Shown: positions 18,808 through 27,656 of the stretch, piece after piece
Position numbering within the stretch: the first letter of the stretch is position 1
How the letters are laid out: each line of letters opens with the position of its first letter
Source: Romboutsia_E sp900604535
GTDB taxonomy: Bacteria > Bacillota > Clostridia > Peptostreptococcales > Peptostreptococcaceae
Reading direction: 5' to 3'
Length of the DNA stretch: 64,000 nucleotides
Assembly (NCBI RefSeq): GCF_900604535.1
Contig: NZ_UWOT01000002.1
Span: forward strand, 248,001-312,000
The notes under the pieces: generated by a model
What the model was told of the DNA's origin: nothing
Databases searched by the model: none
Seen by the model: the letters and a program-made list of their open reading frames with translations, nothing else
Program-made: the position numbers and the translations under genes

Positions 18808-19596
18808 ATGAAGAAAAATTTAAACTTACTTTACTTTAGTCCTACTGATGGAACTAAGAAAATTGTAAGAAAAGTAGCAAGAGGAATGAATTTAGAATAT
18901 AAAGAGTTTAATATTACATTACCTCAAAATAGAGTGGAGGAATTATATTTTAATGAAAATGATATAATTATAGTTGGTATGCCAACATACGCTGGTAGAT
19001 TCCCTAAATTATTACATACATATATGGAGAAAATAAAATGTAATAATTCTTTAGCTGTATTTATTGCAACATATGGAAATAGAGATTATGAAGATTCACT
19101 GTTAGAATTAAAAGATTTGTTTGAAAATAAGTCTTGTAAAACTATAGCAGCTGCCACATTTATCACAGAACATTCTTCTACAGATAAGTTGGCAACGAAA
19201 AGACCTAATGAAGAAGATTTAAGTATAGCTTATGACTTTGGACTGAAAATCAGTACAAAGATTGAAAATATAAAGAGCTTTGATAAAATAGAAAATTTAA
19301 ATGTTCCTGGGAATTTCCCTTATGTAATAAAAAATTCACCTATCTTACCAATAGCTCCTGAAACTAAAGATGCATGTATAAATTGTAAAATATGTGCTAA
19401 ACATTGTCCTACATCAGCTATAGATTTTGATGATTGTAAATTAATAGATATAAATAAATGTATAAAATGTTGTAGCTGCATAAAGAGATGTCCATTCAAT
19501 GCCAAACAAATGATTCATGAAGGGTATAAAAATATGCAAAATATGCTTGTAAGTAATTTTGCACATATAGTAAGAAAACCTGAAATATTTATCTAA
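18808..19596 (+). CDS. EFR1-family ferredoxin-flavodoxin fusion
   Basis: A 262-residue electron-transfer protein. The N-terminal ~150 residues form a flavodoxin-like fold (LLYFSPTDGTKKIV for FMN phosphate binding; GMPTYAGRFP; FIATYGNRDYEDSL). The C-terminal part carries two [4Fe-4S] motifs, CINCKICAKHCP and CIKCCSCIKRCP. The family is common in clostridia; its redox partner is usually unknown. AAAGGAG precedes the ATG. It is followed by a terminator and is not in an operon. Confidence 0.9.
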   Translation: MKKNLNLLYFSPTDGTKKIVRKVARGMNLEYKEFNITLPQNRVEELYFNENDIIIVGMPTYAGRFPKLLHTYMEKIKCNNSLAVFIATYGNRDYEDSLLELKDLFENKSCKTIAAATFITEHSSTDKLATKRPNEEDLSIAYDFGLKISTKIENIKSFDKIENLNVPGNFPYVIKNSPILPIAPETKDACINCKICAKHCPTSAIDFDDCKLIDINKCIKCCSCIKRCPFNAKQMIHEGYKNMQNMLVSNFAHIVRKPEIFI

Positions 19597-19614
19597 AATT
19601 TTATAAAAACAAAG

Positions 19615-19665
19615 GAAGCTTTAGTAAGAGAATCTTATAATACTTGCTCTTAAAGCTTCTTTTTA
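19615..19665 (+). terminator. Terminator after the EFR1 gene
   Basis: GAAGCTTTA (19615-19623) pairs with TAAAGCTTC (19651-19659), followed by a T run. Confidence 0.75.
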
Positions 19666-19833
19666 TTCACTGTAAGGAAATTTCAAATTCTTATCTATTT
19701 CTAAATTTTTCAACCATGAAAACTTACCAAATCTTTTAGTACCATTCATTAGCAAAGAAATTATTTGAGTAGGATATATAAGAAAAAATCTATAGTAAAT
19801 ATATTTACTAAATAAATCTTGATAAGTTACTAA
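19663..19833 (-). pseudogene. Possible 3' remnant of an unrecognised gene
   Basis: A 57-codon minus-strand frame without a start ends at TAA (19665-19663). It reads IYYRFFLIYPTQIISLLMNG, followed by TKRFGKFSWLKNLEI and KFPYSE. The composition looks protein-like rather than random, but I cannot name the family. It could be the end of a decayed redox or membrane enzyme. Confidence 0.3.
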
Positions 19834-19952
19834 TTAATATTATACAAAATAGAAAAAATAATGTATAATAAATTTAAGACAAACGTTTTCTGAGTAATAT
19901 TTATTAAAATAAAATTATTTACTAGGGGGAATTTTATGAAATTAAAAAAGGA

Positions 19953-21896
19953 ATGATAGTTTTGTGTAGTTTAGCAATTTCATTAACAACATTACAGTCT
20001 AACTTTATTATAGCCAGTGCAAAAACAAGTAATGAAACAGAAACAGGAATTTTTATAGATAAGGTTGAGGGAGTTACAGAAGATACGATAAAGGGTGTAG
20101 ACGTGTCTAGTATAATTTCATTAGAAGAAAGTGGAGTTAAGTTTTACGATTTTGAAAATAAAGAACAAGATGCTATAAAAACTTTTGCTGATGCAGGAGC
20201 TAACTATGTAAGAATTAGAGTTTGGAATAATCCGTATGACTCAAATGGTAATGGATATGGTGGAGGAAATAATGACCTTGAAAAAGCCATTAAAATAGGA
20301 AAAAGAGCAACAGAGAATAATATGAAAGTGTTAATAGATTTTCATTACTCAGATTTCTGGGCAGACCCAGCTAAGCAAAAAGCACCAAAAGCTTGGGAAA
20401 GCTTTACATTAGAAGAAAAAGAAGAAGCTGTATATAATTATACAAAAGAAAGCCTTCAAAAACTTAAAAGTGAAGGTGTAGATGTAGGAATGGTTCAAAT
20501 AGGTAATGAAACAAATAACGGATTTGTAGGGGAAACTAGCTGGACTAATATGTCTAAGTTATTTAATGCAGGAAGTAGAGCTGCTCGTGATTTTGATAGT
20601 AATATTTTAGTGGCTCTTCATTTTACTAATCCAGAAAAAAGTGGTAACTATGAAAATATATCTAAGAAGTTATATGATAATAATGTAGATTATGATGTAT
20701 TTGCAAGTTCTTATTATCCATTTTGGCATGGTACTTTAGATAATTTAACTAATCAATTAAGTAATATAGCAAGCAAGTATAATAAAAAAGTTATGGTAGC
20801 TGAAACTTCTTATGTATATACAGAGGAAGATGGGGATGGTCATTATAATACTTCTCCAAAGAGTGATCAAACTTTAGATTATACAATATCTGTACAAGGA
20901 CAAGCTGATTCAGTGAGAAATGTATTTCAAGCAGTAGCTGATGTAGGTGAATCTGGTCTTGGTGTATTTTACTGGGAACCAGCATGGTTACCAGTTGGAA
21001 GTAGCAGTAATTTAGAAAGTAACAAGTTACTATGGGAGAAGTATGGTTCTGGATGGGCATCAAGTTACGCTTCAGAATATGATCCTGATGATGCAGGTAA
21101 ATGGTATGGTGGTAGTGCAGTAGATAATCAAGGTTTATTTGATTTTAACGGTAAGCCATTAGAGTCTATAAATATATTTAAGTACATAATGACAGGTTCT
21201 ACAACTACAAAGAGAGTTGAAAGAGTTGAAAGTGTAAGTGTAGAGACATATGATAAGAATGATATAAACTTACCAGATACTTTAACAGTAAAATATAATG
21301 ATAAGAGTACGACTGAGGTTGATGTTACTTGGAGTAATAGTGATATAAAGAAACTTCAAAAGCACGTTCGTGGTACTTTTGAGGTAAGTGGAAAGTTTAA
21401 AACTAAAGACAAAGAACTTAAGAAACTATCTGCTAAAGCTAATGTGACATTATTACTTACAAATCATGTTGTAAATCATTCTTTTGAAGAAGATGATAGT
21501 GTTTGGAAAGTAGAGCATTTAAATGATAATAATGGATGTGCAAATATAAAATGGGAAGATCCTAAGAGTGGAGATAGAGCTATGCACTTTTGGTCAAATT
21601 CTGATATGGAGTTTGTAGTTTATCAAACTATTTCAGGATTAGAAAATGGAATTTATGAGTTAAAAGGAAATATACAAGGTGGAGATGCAACTAATTCAGA
21701 AATGAAGCTATTCTCAAAGACATCTTCAGGGATACAGGAAGAAGGTTTTGAGGTTGATGGATGGAGAAATTGGAAGACTCCTATTATAGAAAATATAACT
21801 GTAAATGATGGAGAAATTACTATAGGTGTTAAAATAAAAGCTCAAGCTTATGCATGGGGAACTATGGATGATTTTGAATTAGTTAAAATAAAATAA
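19953..21896 (+). CDS. Secreted GH53 arabinogalactan endo-1,4-beta-galactanase; signal-peptide start out of frame
   Basis: It cleaves beta-1,4-galactan side chains of pectin outside the cell. In order it has a signal peptide, a GH53 barrel (about residues 45-410; GVDVSSIISLEE, YVRIRVWNNP, acid/base Glu186 in QIGNETNNG, nucleophile Glu284 in VMVAETSY), a Big_4-like linker domain (about 425-505), and a C-terminal CBM61-like galactan-binding module. The well-placed start is the ATG at 19936 after AGGGGGA, but it stops at 19954. One extra A in the A6 run at 19944-19949 would join MKLKKG to the MIVLCSLAISL signal peptide. The ATG at 19953 has almost no spacing to a ribosome site. The gene is therefore silenced, phase-variable or misread in this sequence. 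Confidence 0.88.
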   Translation: MIVLCSLAISLTTLQSNFIIASAKTSNETETGIFIDKVEGVTEDTIKGVDVSSIISLEESGVKFYDFENKEQDAIKTFADAGANYVRIRVWNNPYDSNGNGYGGGNNDLEKAIKIGKRATENNMKVLIDFHYSDFWADPAKQKAPKAWESFTLEEKEEAVYNYTKESLQKLKSEGVDVGMVQIGNETNNGFVGETSWTNMSKLFNAGSRAARDFDSNILVALHFTNPEKSGNYENISKKLYDNNVDYDVFASSYYPFWHGTLDNLTNQLSNIASKYNKKVMVAETSYVYTEEDGDGHYNTSPKSDQTLDYTISVQGQADSVRNVFQAVADVGESGLGVFYWEPAWLPVGSSSNLESNKLLWEKYGSGWASSYASEYDPDDAGKWYGGSAVDNQGLFDFNGKPLESINIFKYIMTGSTTTKRVERVESVSVETYDKNDINLPDTLTVKYNDKSTTEVDVTWSNSDIKKLQKHVRGTFEVSGKFKTKDKELKKLSAKANVTLLLTNHVVNHSFEEDDSVWKVEHLNDNNGCANIKWEDPKSGDRAMHFWSNSDMEFVVYQTISGLENGIYELKGNIQGGDATNSEMKLFSKTSSGIQEEGFEVDGWRNWKTPIIENITVNDGEITIGVKIKAQAYAWGTMDDFELVKIK

Positions 21897-21907
21897 ATAT
21901 TTACTTA

Positions 21908-21936
21908 TTGACTTTCTAAATATAATATTATAGAAT
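21908..21936 (+). promoter_or_regulatory. Candidate promoter for the MATE gene
   Basis: TTGACT (21908-21913) and TAGAAT (21931-21936) are 17 bases apart, just after the galactanase stop. If active, its transcript must pass the terminator at 22052-22092 before reaching the MATE start. Confidence 0.4.
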
Positions 21937-22051
21937 TATTCTCTGTAAAAGAGCTATAATATATGGCGTATTATAATTTTTATAATGTCAGTGTATGTAA
22001 AAATCTACTTAATAAGTAGCAAGGTTCTAAAAAATTAAATAAAACAATAAC

Positions 22052-22092
22052 AATCCAAGTGCGTGCACTGTCAGTACGCATTTGGATTTTTT
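22052..22092 (+). terminator. Strong terminator between the galactanase and MATE genes
   Basis: A perfect 13-bp stem (22052-22064 with 22076-22088) is followed by seven T residues. It lies only 36 bases before the MATE start. Confidence 0.9.
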
Positions 22093-22127
22093 TATTATGC
22101 AAAAATTTAAAAAGGAGGAGATATATA

Positions 22128-23462
22128 ATGGAATCATTAGATTTATTAAAAGGAAATGAAAAAAGAGTTTTCTATCATTATTTAATACCATCAATTTGTT
22201 CAACTTTAGTAACATCAATTTATATATTAGTTGATACATTAATTATAGGACAAGGTGTTGGTGCAGATGGTATACTAGCTCTTAATATATTTTTACCATT
22301 TTATTCTATATATATGGGCATTGGACTATTATTTGGAATAGGCTCTGGTATATTAATGTCTGTGGAAGATGGTATAGGAAATACTGAAAAATCAAATGAG
22401 TATTTTATAAATAGTGTTTTATCTGTAGGGCTAGTTGCAATTATACTTACAATATTATCAATTTTAAATTTAAGAGAAATTTCATATTTCTTAGGTGCAA
22501 ATGAAAGTAGTATTGATTTAGTTATGGAATATGGAAAATATATAGTCTATGCTACACCAATATTTATTTGTACTAATTTCTTAGGACCTATAATTAGAAA
22601 TAGGAAAGAGCCTAATTTATGTATGATAGGTGTACTAATTGGAGCTGGTCTTAATATAGTTCTTGATTATTTATTTGTTTTTCCAATGCAAATGGGAATG
22701 AAAGGTGCTGCTATAGCAACTGTTATTGGAAGTTTAACAACATCTTTAGTACTGTTAACTCATTTTATAAAAAAGAAAAATAGAGTTAAAATATCTATCA
22801 AAGTATTATCACTTTCTATGATTAAGAAAATAGTATTATGTGGTGGTTCTAATTTTTTAATGGAAGTAGCTAGTGGGTTTGTGATTTTTATTTTTAATAT
22901 ACAAATATTAAAGTATATTGGAGATAATGGAATTGTTGTTTATGGAATAATTTCAAATTGTGTATTAGTTGGAATAGCTTTATTTAATGGTGTGGCACAA
23001 GCAAGTCAACCAGTTATATCAACTAATTATGGTGCTAATGAAAAGAAAAGAGTAGATAATGTTTTAAAATATGCAATGTACACAACTATAGCTATAGGAA
23101 GTATTTTATTTTTTATAGTTTTTGTATTTACAAAAGAAGTAATATTAGTTTTTGTAAATGCTAATAGTGATGTTATAAATATTGGTATACCTGCAATTAG
23201 AATGTATTTAAGTGCATTTTGTATTATGAATATTAATATTTTAGTATGCAATTATTTACAATCTGTTGGTAGAGAAAAGTTATCTGTTAAGATATCTATA
23301 GTAAGAGGATTTTTATTAAATGTAATTCTTATTTTTGTAATGCCTATCTTATTTGGTGGAAGTAGTTTATGGCTTGTTGTTCCTATAACAGAGTTAGTTA
23401 CTTTTATAGGTATTGGAATTTATTCAAATAAAATTAATTTTCTAAAGGTTACTACTAAATAG
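22128..23462 (+). CDS. MATE family efflux transporter
   Basis: A 444-residue inner-membrane antiporter with about twelve transmembrane helices. It exports drugs or other organic cations using Na+ or H+. The N-terminal IPSICSTLVTSIYILVDTLI and GADGILALNIFLPF, and the repeat in the second half (GVAQASQPVISTNYGANEK), are the classic MATE helix 1 and helix 7 blocks. I place the start at 22128, which has AAGGAGG at the right distance. An in-frame ATG 69 bases upstream lies within the terminator. The substrate cannot be predicted. Confidence 0.92.
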   Translation: MESLDLLKGNEKRVFYHYLIPSICSTLVTSIYILVDTLIIGQGVGADGILALNIFLPFYSIYMGIGLLFGIGSGILMSVEDGIGNTEKSNEYFINSVLSVGLVAIILTILSILNLREISYFLGANESSIDLVMEYGKYIVYATPIFICTNFLGPIIRNRKEPNLCMIGVLIGAGLNIVLDYLFVFPMQMGMKGAAIATVIGSLTTSLVLLTHFIKKKNRVKISIKVLSLSMIKKIVLCGGSNFLMEVASGFVIFIFNIQILKYIGDNGIVVYGIISNCVLVGIALFNGVAQASQPVISTNYGANEKKRVDNVLKYAMYTTIAIGSILFFIVFVFTKEVILVFVNANSDVINIGIPAIRMYLSAFCIMNINILVCNYLQSVGREKLSVKISIVRGFLLNVILIFVMPILFGGSSLWLVVPITELVTFIGIGIYSNKINFLKVTTK

Positions 23463-23534
23463 ACTAGAAAAATTATAGCCTTTATTATATTAAATAGGTT
23501 ATATTTAAATAAAAGAATAAAAGGGGTAGGGAAT

Positions 23535-24293
23535 ATGAAAATAACAAGATTTATACACGATAGTAAGGAGAAATGGGGAGCTTTAAATGAGGACAAAATA
23601 AATATAATAAAAGGAAATATATTTGAAGAATATGAAATAACAGAAGAAAAAGTAAGTCTTGATGATGTAAAGCTATTAGCACCATGTAGCCCTACAAAAG
23701 GAATATGTGTAGGGCTAAATTATAGAAATCATGCAAAAGAAATGAATGAAGAATTACCAAAAGAACCATTAATATTCATGAAGCCATCATCGTCACTAAA
23801 CAATCCAAATAGTGGTATAAAATATCCATCAATATCAAAAAATTTACACTACGAAGCAGAATTAGGAATAGTAATAAAGAAAAAAGCTTATAAGGTATCA
23901 AAAGATAAAGCTAATGACTATATCTTAGGATATACTTGTGCAAATGATGTAACAGCAAGAGATATACAAAAACAAGATGTACAATGGACTAGAGGAAAAT
24001 CATTTGATACATTTATGCCAATAGGACCGGTAATAGCAACAAATATAGATCCGCATAACTTAGATATAAAACTATACTTAAATGATGAAATACGTCAATC
24101 ATCAAATACTAAGGAATTTATATTTAAAATTCCTGAAATAATAGAATTTATAACTCAAGGAATGACACTTTATCCTGGAGATGTAATACTTACAGGAACT
24201 CCATCAGGTGTAGGTGAAATGAACATAGATGATGTTGTAACTGTAGAAATTGAAGGTATAGGTAAATTAAAAAATATAGTAATTAAAGATTAA
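23535..24293 (+). CDS. Fumarylacetoacetate hydrolase (FAH) family protein
   Basis: A 252-residue enzyme of the FAH superfamily (hydrolysis or decarboxylation of 2-oxo acids and acylpyruvates). It has the conserved GLNYRNHAKEM, PLIFMKPSSSL, the metal-binding EAELGIVI, CANDVTARDIQ, KSFDTFMPIGP, and PGDVILTGTPSGVG. Family members act as oxaloacetate tautomerase/decarboxylase, acylpyruvase or aromatic-catabolism enzymes. With no pathway genes beside it, I cannot choose among these. GGGG precedes the ATG. Confidence 0.9.
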   Translation: MKITRFIHDSKEKWGALNEDKINIIKGNIFEEYEITEEKVSLDDVKLLAPCSPTKGICVGLNYRNHAKEMNEELPKEPLIFMKPSSSLNNPNSGIKYPSISKNLHYEAELGIVIKKKAYKVSKDKANDYILGYTCANDVTARDIQKQDVQWTRGKSFDTFMPIGPVIATNIDPHNLDIKLYLNDEIRQSSNTKEFIFKIPEIIEFITQGMTLYPGDVILTGTPSGVGEMNIDDVVTVEIEGIGKLKNIVIKD

Positions 24294-24302
24294 TACATAA
24301 AT

Positions 24303-24347
24303 AAAAACTATTTTGATGATTTTATTCATTTTAAAGTAGTTTTTTTA
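24303..24347 (+). terminator. Terminator after the FAH gene
   Basis: A stem of about 11 bp (24303-24313 with 24333-24344) ends in seven T residues. Confidence 0.8.
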
Positions 24348-24433
24348 TTACAAATCAATAATTTTATTGTAATGTGGGTATATAAATAATAATTTAGTAT
24401 TTATATAAAGCATAAAAGGGAAGGAATAAATTT

Positions 24434-25186
24434 ATGAAAGGAAGCGTTGAAAGAGCTTGTATAGATATATTACTTAAAGTTCCAAAAAATATAAAAACTG
24501 TAAAGTATAAAAAAATAGAAAAGGCAAGACTTTTAAGGGAAATTAAAGCCAAGATAAATGAAGGGAAAAGTTATATAGATATAGCAATAGAGTTAGAAAT
24601 ACATACAATAGATGTACTTAATATTTTGCAAGAAGAAATAATATTTGGGACAAATTTAACTAAGGGAATGATAGAACACCTTATATCTAAAGGAATAACA
24701 ATAAGTGAAATATCTGAATTATATAAGTGTAAAAAAGTAAATATTATATATGCTTTAAATGATATAAATAACAATATTTCAAAAAATAAGGCTATAGAAA
24801 TAGAAACTGCAATAAAAATAAATGATTTATTAGAAAATAATATAGGATTTGATTTTATATCGAAATCTTTAAAAATAGATGAATACAAAGTTTTTACTAT
24901 TTATAATAAATACTTTCATAAATACAATAACAATGTTATAAGTTTTAATCAAATAGAAGAATTAATTAAATTAAATCTTTCTGATGTGAATATAGCAAGG
25001 TTTTATAGTATAAATGAAGATGATATGAATTTGGTAAAAGAGCAAATTAAATATAATAAACAAATTAGAAAATCAAAAATAGATGATAAAAATAAAGATA
25101 ATTTAAGTATGATAGAGAAATCATACAAAGAAAGTACAAATATGGACTTTCACTGTATTAGAAGTAAAAATAGAAAGTATAAGTAA
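24434..25186 (+). CDS. Unknown protein built of repeated helix-turn-helix-like units
   Basis: A 250-residue, lysine/isoleucine-rich cytoplasmic protein I do not recognise. Four stretches look like repeated HTH units of the form x-I-x-x-I-(A/S)-x-x-hydrophobic: GKSYIDIAIELEI (about 39-51), GITISEISELYKCKK (about 86-100), NIGFDFISKSLKIDE (about 136-150) and NLSDVNIARFYSINE (about 182-196). The C-terminal ~45 residues are basic and probably disordered. GGAAGGA precedes the ATG. The BFD-like gene 22 bases downstream is probably in the same operon. DNA binding is an inference. Confidence 0.6.
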   Translation: MKGSVERACIDILLKVPKNIKTVKYKKIEKARLLREIKAKINEGKSYIDIAIELEIHTIDVLNILQEEIIFGTNLTKGMIEHLISKGITISEISELYKCKKVNIIYALNDINNNISKNKAIEIETAIKINDLLENNIGFDFISKSLKIDEYKVFTIYNKYFHKYNNNVISFNQIEELIKLNLSDVNIARFYSINEDDMNLVKEQIKYNKQIRKSKIDDKNKDNLSMIEKSYKESTNMDFHCIRSKNRKYK

Positions 25187-25207
25187 AATTATAAGGAGAG
25201 GTAACTT

Positions 25208-25402
25208 ATGAGTAATAGTCAAAAAGTATGTGGCTGCTTTAATGTAACAGTTCAAGATTTAATAGATGCAAAGGAAAAAGGATGTAAAAGTGTAAAAGAA
25301 ATAATGAATGAGACTCACGCTGGAAAAGCTTGTGGAAGATGTAGGCAAAAAGCAGAAATAACTATAATAAAAGTTTTACAAAATAGATTATATATTAAGT
25401 AG
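25208..25402 (+). CDS. Bacterioferritin-associated ferredoxin-like (2Fe-2S) protein
   Basis: A 64-residue BFD-fold domain. The four cysteines CGC near residues 8-10 and CGRC near residues 42-45 match the C-x-C...C-x2-C pattern of BFD-like [2Fe-2S] proteins. In other bacteria such domains release iron from bacterioferritin or form part of larger oxidoreductases. The conserved helix T-V-Q-D-L-I-D-A precedes the second motif. AGGAGAGG precedes the ATG. Confidence 0.88.
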   Translation: MSNSQKVCGCFNVTVQDLIDAKEKGCKSVKEIMNETHAGKACGRCRQKAEITIIKVLQNRLYIK

Positions 25403-25405
25403 TTT

Positions 25406-25438
25406 AAAAGGATGATAGTTTATAAACTATCATCTTTT
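25406..25438 (+). terminator. Terminator after the BFD-like gene
   Basis: A near-perfect palindrome (stem about 16 bp with one bulged G) ends in TTTT. Confidence 0.85.
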
Positions 25439-25553
25439 CTGTTAAATCAAGTATACAATAAAATGTTAAAATATATCTTAAAATAAAATGTAAAAATATG
25501 TTATAATTACTAGGTATATGAAAAAATAGAAAATTCGGATTTGAGGGGAGAAT

Positions 25554-26927
25554 ATGGGGAATTATATATACCAAAAAATGATACAAGAAAGTCCCATTGC
25601 ATATATATGTGTAGAATTTATTAGAAATGATAAAAATGAAATTACAGAAGTAGAAGTAGTACGCGTCAATAAGGCATTTGAAGAGCTTTCTAATATGGAC
25701 AGAGAAGATCTTATTGGAAAAAGGTCTAATGACCTTATTGATAAAGATCAAATTAGTATATGGTACAATGCTATTTTAGAAACTATAAAAAATGAAAAAT
25801 ATGAATTTGAAAAGTATGTAAACGTTATAAATAGGATTTGTAAGATGGAATGTTACAATGAAGATGGAAAATATATACATTTTAGGGTATATAAAATAAG
25901 CGAAAGTGCATTTAAATTGCCTATGTCAATTAAAAAAGCACCTTTCCCAGCTTGGATAAAAGATAGAAATGGTAAATACTTAGATGTAAGTGAGAAATAT
26001 TTAGAAGTAGAAAATCTTAAATATAGTGATATTATAGGTAAAACTGATTATGATTTAGTAGAAAAAGAAAAAGCTAATAAGTATATAGAAGAAGATCAAC
26101 ACGTAATTAAGGAAAATGAAATACATGTATTTAATAATATAGTTCAAAAAAAATCTGAAACCAAGTACTTTGAGATAGCTAAATGGCCTCATATAGATGA
26201 TGAAACGAATATAGTTATTGGAACTATGGGGGGTTCAATAGAAACAACTAATGAAGTAGAACTTATAAAAGAAGCTAAAGAGAATCAAGAAATATTCTTA
26301 CAAATAGTTAATAATGTAGAGGATATTATATTTATAAGGGAAGAAGATAAGATCATTTATATAAATAAAGCATTTGAAAAAATACATGGTATAAAAGCAG
26401 AAGAATTAAATTTATATGAAGATATAAATGGATGGGTTAATCATTGGGATGAAGTTGAAATTGAAAAAGAGTTTAAACCATATGAATATAATAAAACGGA
26501 CACAATGTTTTTAAAAGTAACTAAAGATAAAGAAGATAGATGGTTTTATGGTAGGTATTGCCCAATTTTAGATGAAGATGAAAAGGTTTTAAGAAAAGTA
26601 TGCATAGTATCTGATATAACTAATGCTAAAAAACTTGAATTACAAATGGAAAAGTTAAGAATGGACTTTTTTGCAAACTTATCTCATGAACTTAGAACTC
26701 CTTTAAATTTAATACTTAGTTCATATCAAGTTCTTAAATTAAGAATGAATAAGTTAAACTCTGAAGAGTTTGAATATTTTGATAGATATTTAAATATTAT
26801 TAAGCAAAATAGCTATAGGTTATTAAAATTAATAAACAACTTAATAGATTCAACTAAACTAGATTCAGGTAGCTTTACACACAATCCTAAAAATAGAGAT
26901 ATTGTAAGATGTGTAGAGGATATATGA
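25554..26927 (+). CDS. PAS-domain sensor histidine kinase, sensor and HisKA half (ends at an in-frame TGA)
   Basis: This encodes 457 residues. Three PAS-like sensor domains fill about residues 5-110, 125-230 and 240-350 (FPAWIKDRNGKYLDVS; DIIFIREEDKIIYINKAFEKIHG). There is no transmembrane segment, so the sensor is cytoplasmic. The HisKA helix follows, with the phospho-acceptor box FFANLSHELRTPLN near residue 375. A TGA at 26925-26927 ends it before the ATP-binding domain, which continues in the same frame in the next entry. Alone it could dimerise and accept phosphate but not phosphorylate itself. No response regulator gene is adjacent. Confidence 0.85.
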   Translation: MGNYIYQKMIQESPIAYICVEFIRNDKNEITEVEVVRVNKAFEELSNMDREDLIGKRSNDLIDKDQISIWYNAILETIKNEKYEFEKYVNVINRICKMECYNEDGKYIHFRVYKISESAFKLPMSIKKAPFPAWIKDRNGKYLDVSEKYLEVENLKYSDIIGKTDYDLVEKEKANKYIEEDQHVIKENEIHVFNNIVQKKSETKYFEIAKWPHIDDETNIVIGTMGGSIETTNEVELIKEAKENQEIFLQIVNNVEDIIFIREEDKIIYINKAFEKIHGIKAEELNLYEDINGWVNHWDEVEIEKEFKPYEYNKTDTMFLKVTKDKEDRWFYGRYCPILDEDEKVLRKVCIVSDITNAKKLELQMEKLRMDFFANLSHELRTPLNLILSSYQVLKLRMNKLNSEEFEYFDRYLNIIKQNSYRLLKLINNLIDSTKLDSGSFTHNPKNRDIVRCVEDI

Positions 26928-27434
26928 ATGTCTGTTTCTGAATTTATTGAAAGTAATAACTTAAATTTAGTTTTTGATACAAATGTTGAAGAAAAAATAA
27001 TATCTTTTGACCAAGATAACATAGAAAGAATAATGTTAAACTTGCTTTCAAATGTAATTAAATTTAATAAAGATAATGGGATTATATCTGTTGAAATAAG
27101 TTGTGAAGATAATATCAAAATAATGGTTAAAGACAATGGAATAGGAATACCTTGTGATAAATTGGAGGCAGTTTTTGGAAGATTTGAACAAGTAAGAAGT
27201 AAGATGAATAATAATAGAGAAGGAAGTGGAATAGGTCTTTCTTTAGTTAAATCCTTAGTTAATATGCACGATGGAGATATATGTGTAAAAAGTAAATTAG
27301 GAGAGGGTTCTGAGTTTATAATTACATTGCCAGATGTTTTAATTGAGGGTGAAGAATCTGATGTATCAGAGTTTAATAATAATTTTAAAAATATAACTAA
27401 GATGAGCGTAGAGTTTTCAGATATATATTTATAA
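26928..27434 (+). CDS. Histidine kinase ATPase half (HATPase_c), same frame after a TGA
   Basis: 168 residues continue the kinase above in the same frame. N box NLLSNVIKFNKDN, G1 box VKDNGIGIP, F box GRFEQ and G2 box GSGIGLSLV are all intact, so the coding sequence shows no other decay. The first ATG immediately follows the stop (TGAATG), and AGAGGA at 26915-26920 is seven bases upstream, a good ribosome binding site. Translational restart could therefore make a separate ATPase subunit. A simple nonsense mutation, or a sequencing error, in a once continuous kinase is the plainer reading. Confidence 0.8.
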   Translation: MSVSEFIESNNLNLVFDTNVEEKIISFDQDNIERIMLNLLSNVIKFNKDNGIISVEISCEDNIKIMVKDNGIGIPCDKLEAVFGRFEQVRSKMNNNREGSGIGLSLVKSLVNMHDGDICVKSKLGEGSEFIITLPDVLIEGEESDVSEFNNNFKNITKMSVEFSDIYL

Positions 27435-27436
27435 AT

Positions 27437-27472
27437 AAAAGGATAGATTTTTAAATAATCTATCCTTTTATT
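27437..27472 (+). terminator. Terminator after the histidine kinase
   Basis: A perfect 12-bp stem (27437-27448 with 27458-27469) followed by a T-rich tail. Confidence 0.85.
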
Positions 27473-27592
27473 TTATTAAATATTTGAAATATAGAATTTT
27501 TATTCACAAAATTAATTAAATGAGAATATAATTTATTAAAATAAAGTAAAAAATTTTATATACACTCTTAAAATATAATTAATGAAGTGTAG

Positions 27593-27627
27593 GCATCTAT
27601 GAGACCTTATTCTCATGGATGCTTTTT
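27593..27627 (+). terminator. Terminator hairpin in the leader of the CDF transporter gene
   Basis: A 12-bp stem (27593-27604 with 27611-27622, one G-U) and TTTTT. It lies downstream of a TATAAT at 27574-27579 and 30 bases before the CDF start. The kinase transcript already ends at 27472, so this may be a leader attenuator. Confidence 0.65.
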
Positions 27628-27656
27628 AATATAAAGTAAAATTAGGGGGACTATTT

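Noticed and set aside
22052..22092. Guanidine (ykkC-type) or other riboswitch controlling the MATE pump
   Set aside because: The leader shows only a plain terminator stem, with none of the conserved ykkC or mini-ykkC loop motifs. It is simply the end of the galactanase transcript.
26925..26927. UGA as a selenocysteine codon in the histidine kinase
   Set aside because: The site is in the linker between HisKA and the ATPase domain, not a redox site, and no SECIS-like hairpin is evident just after it.
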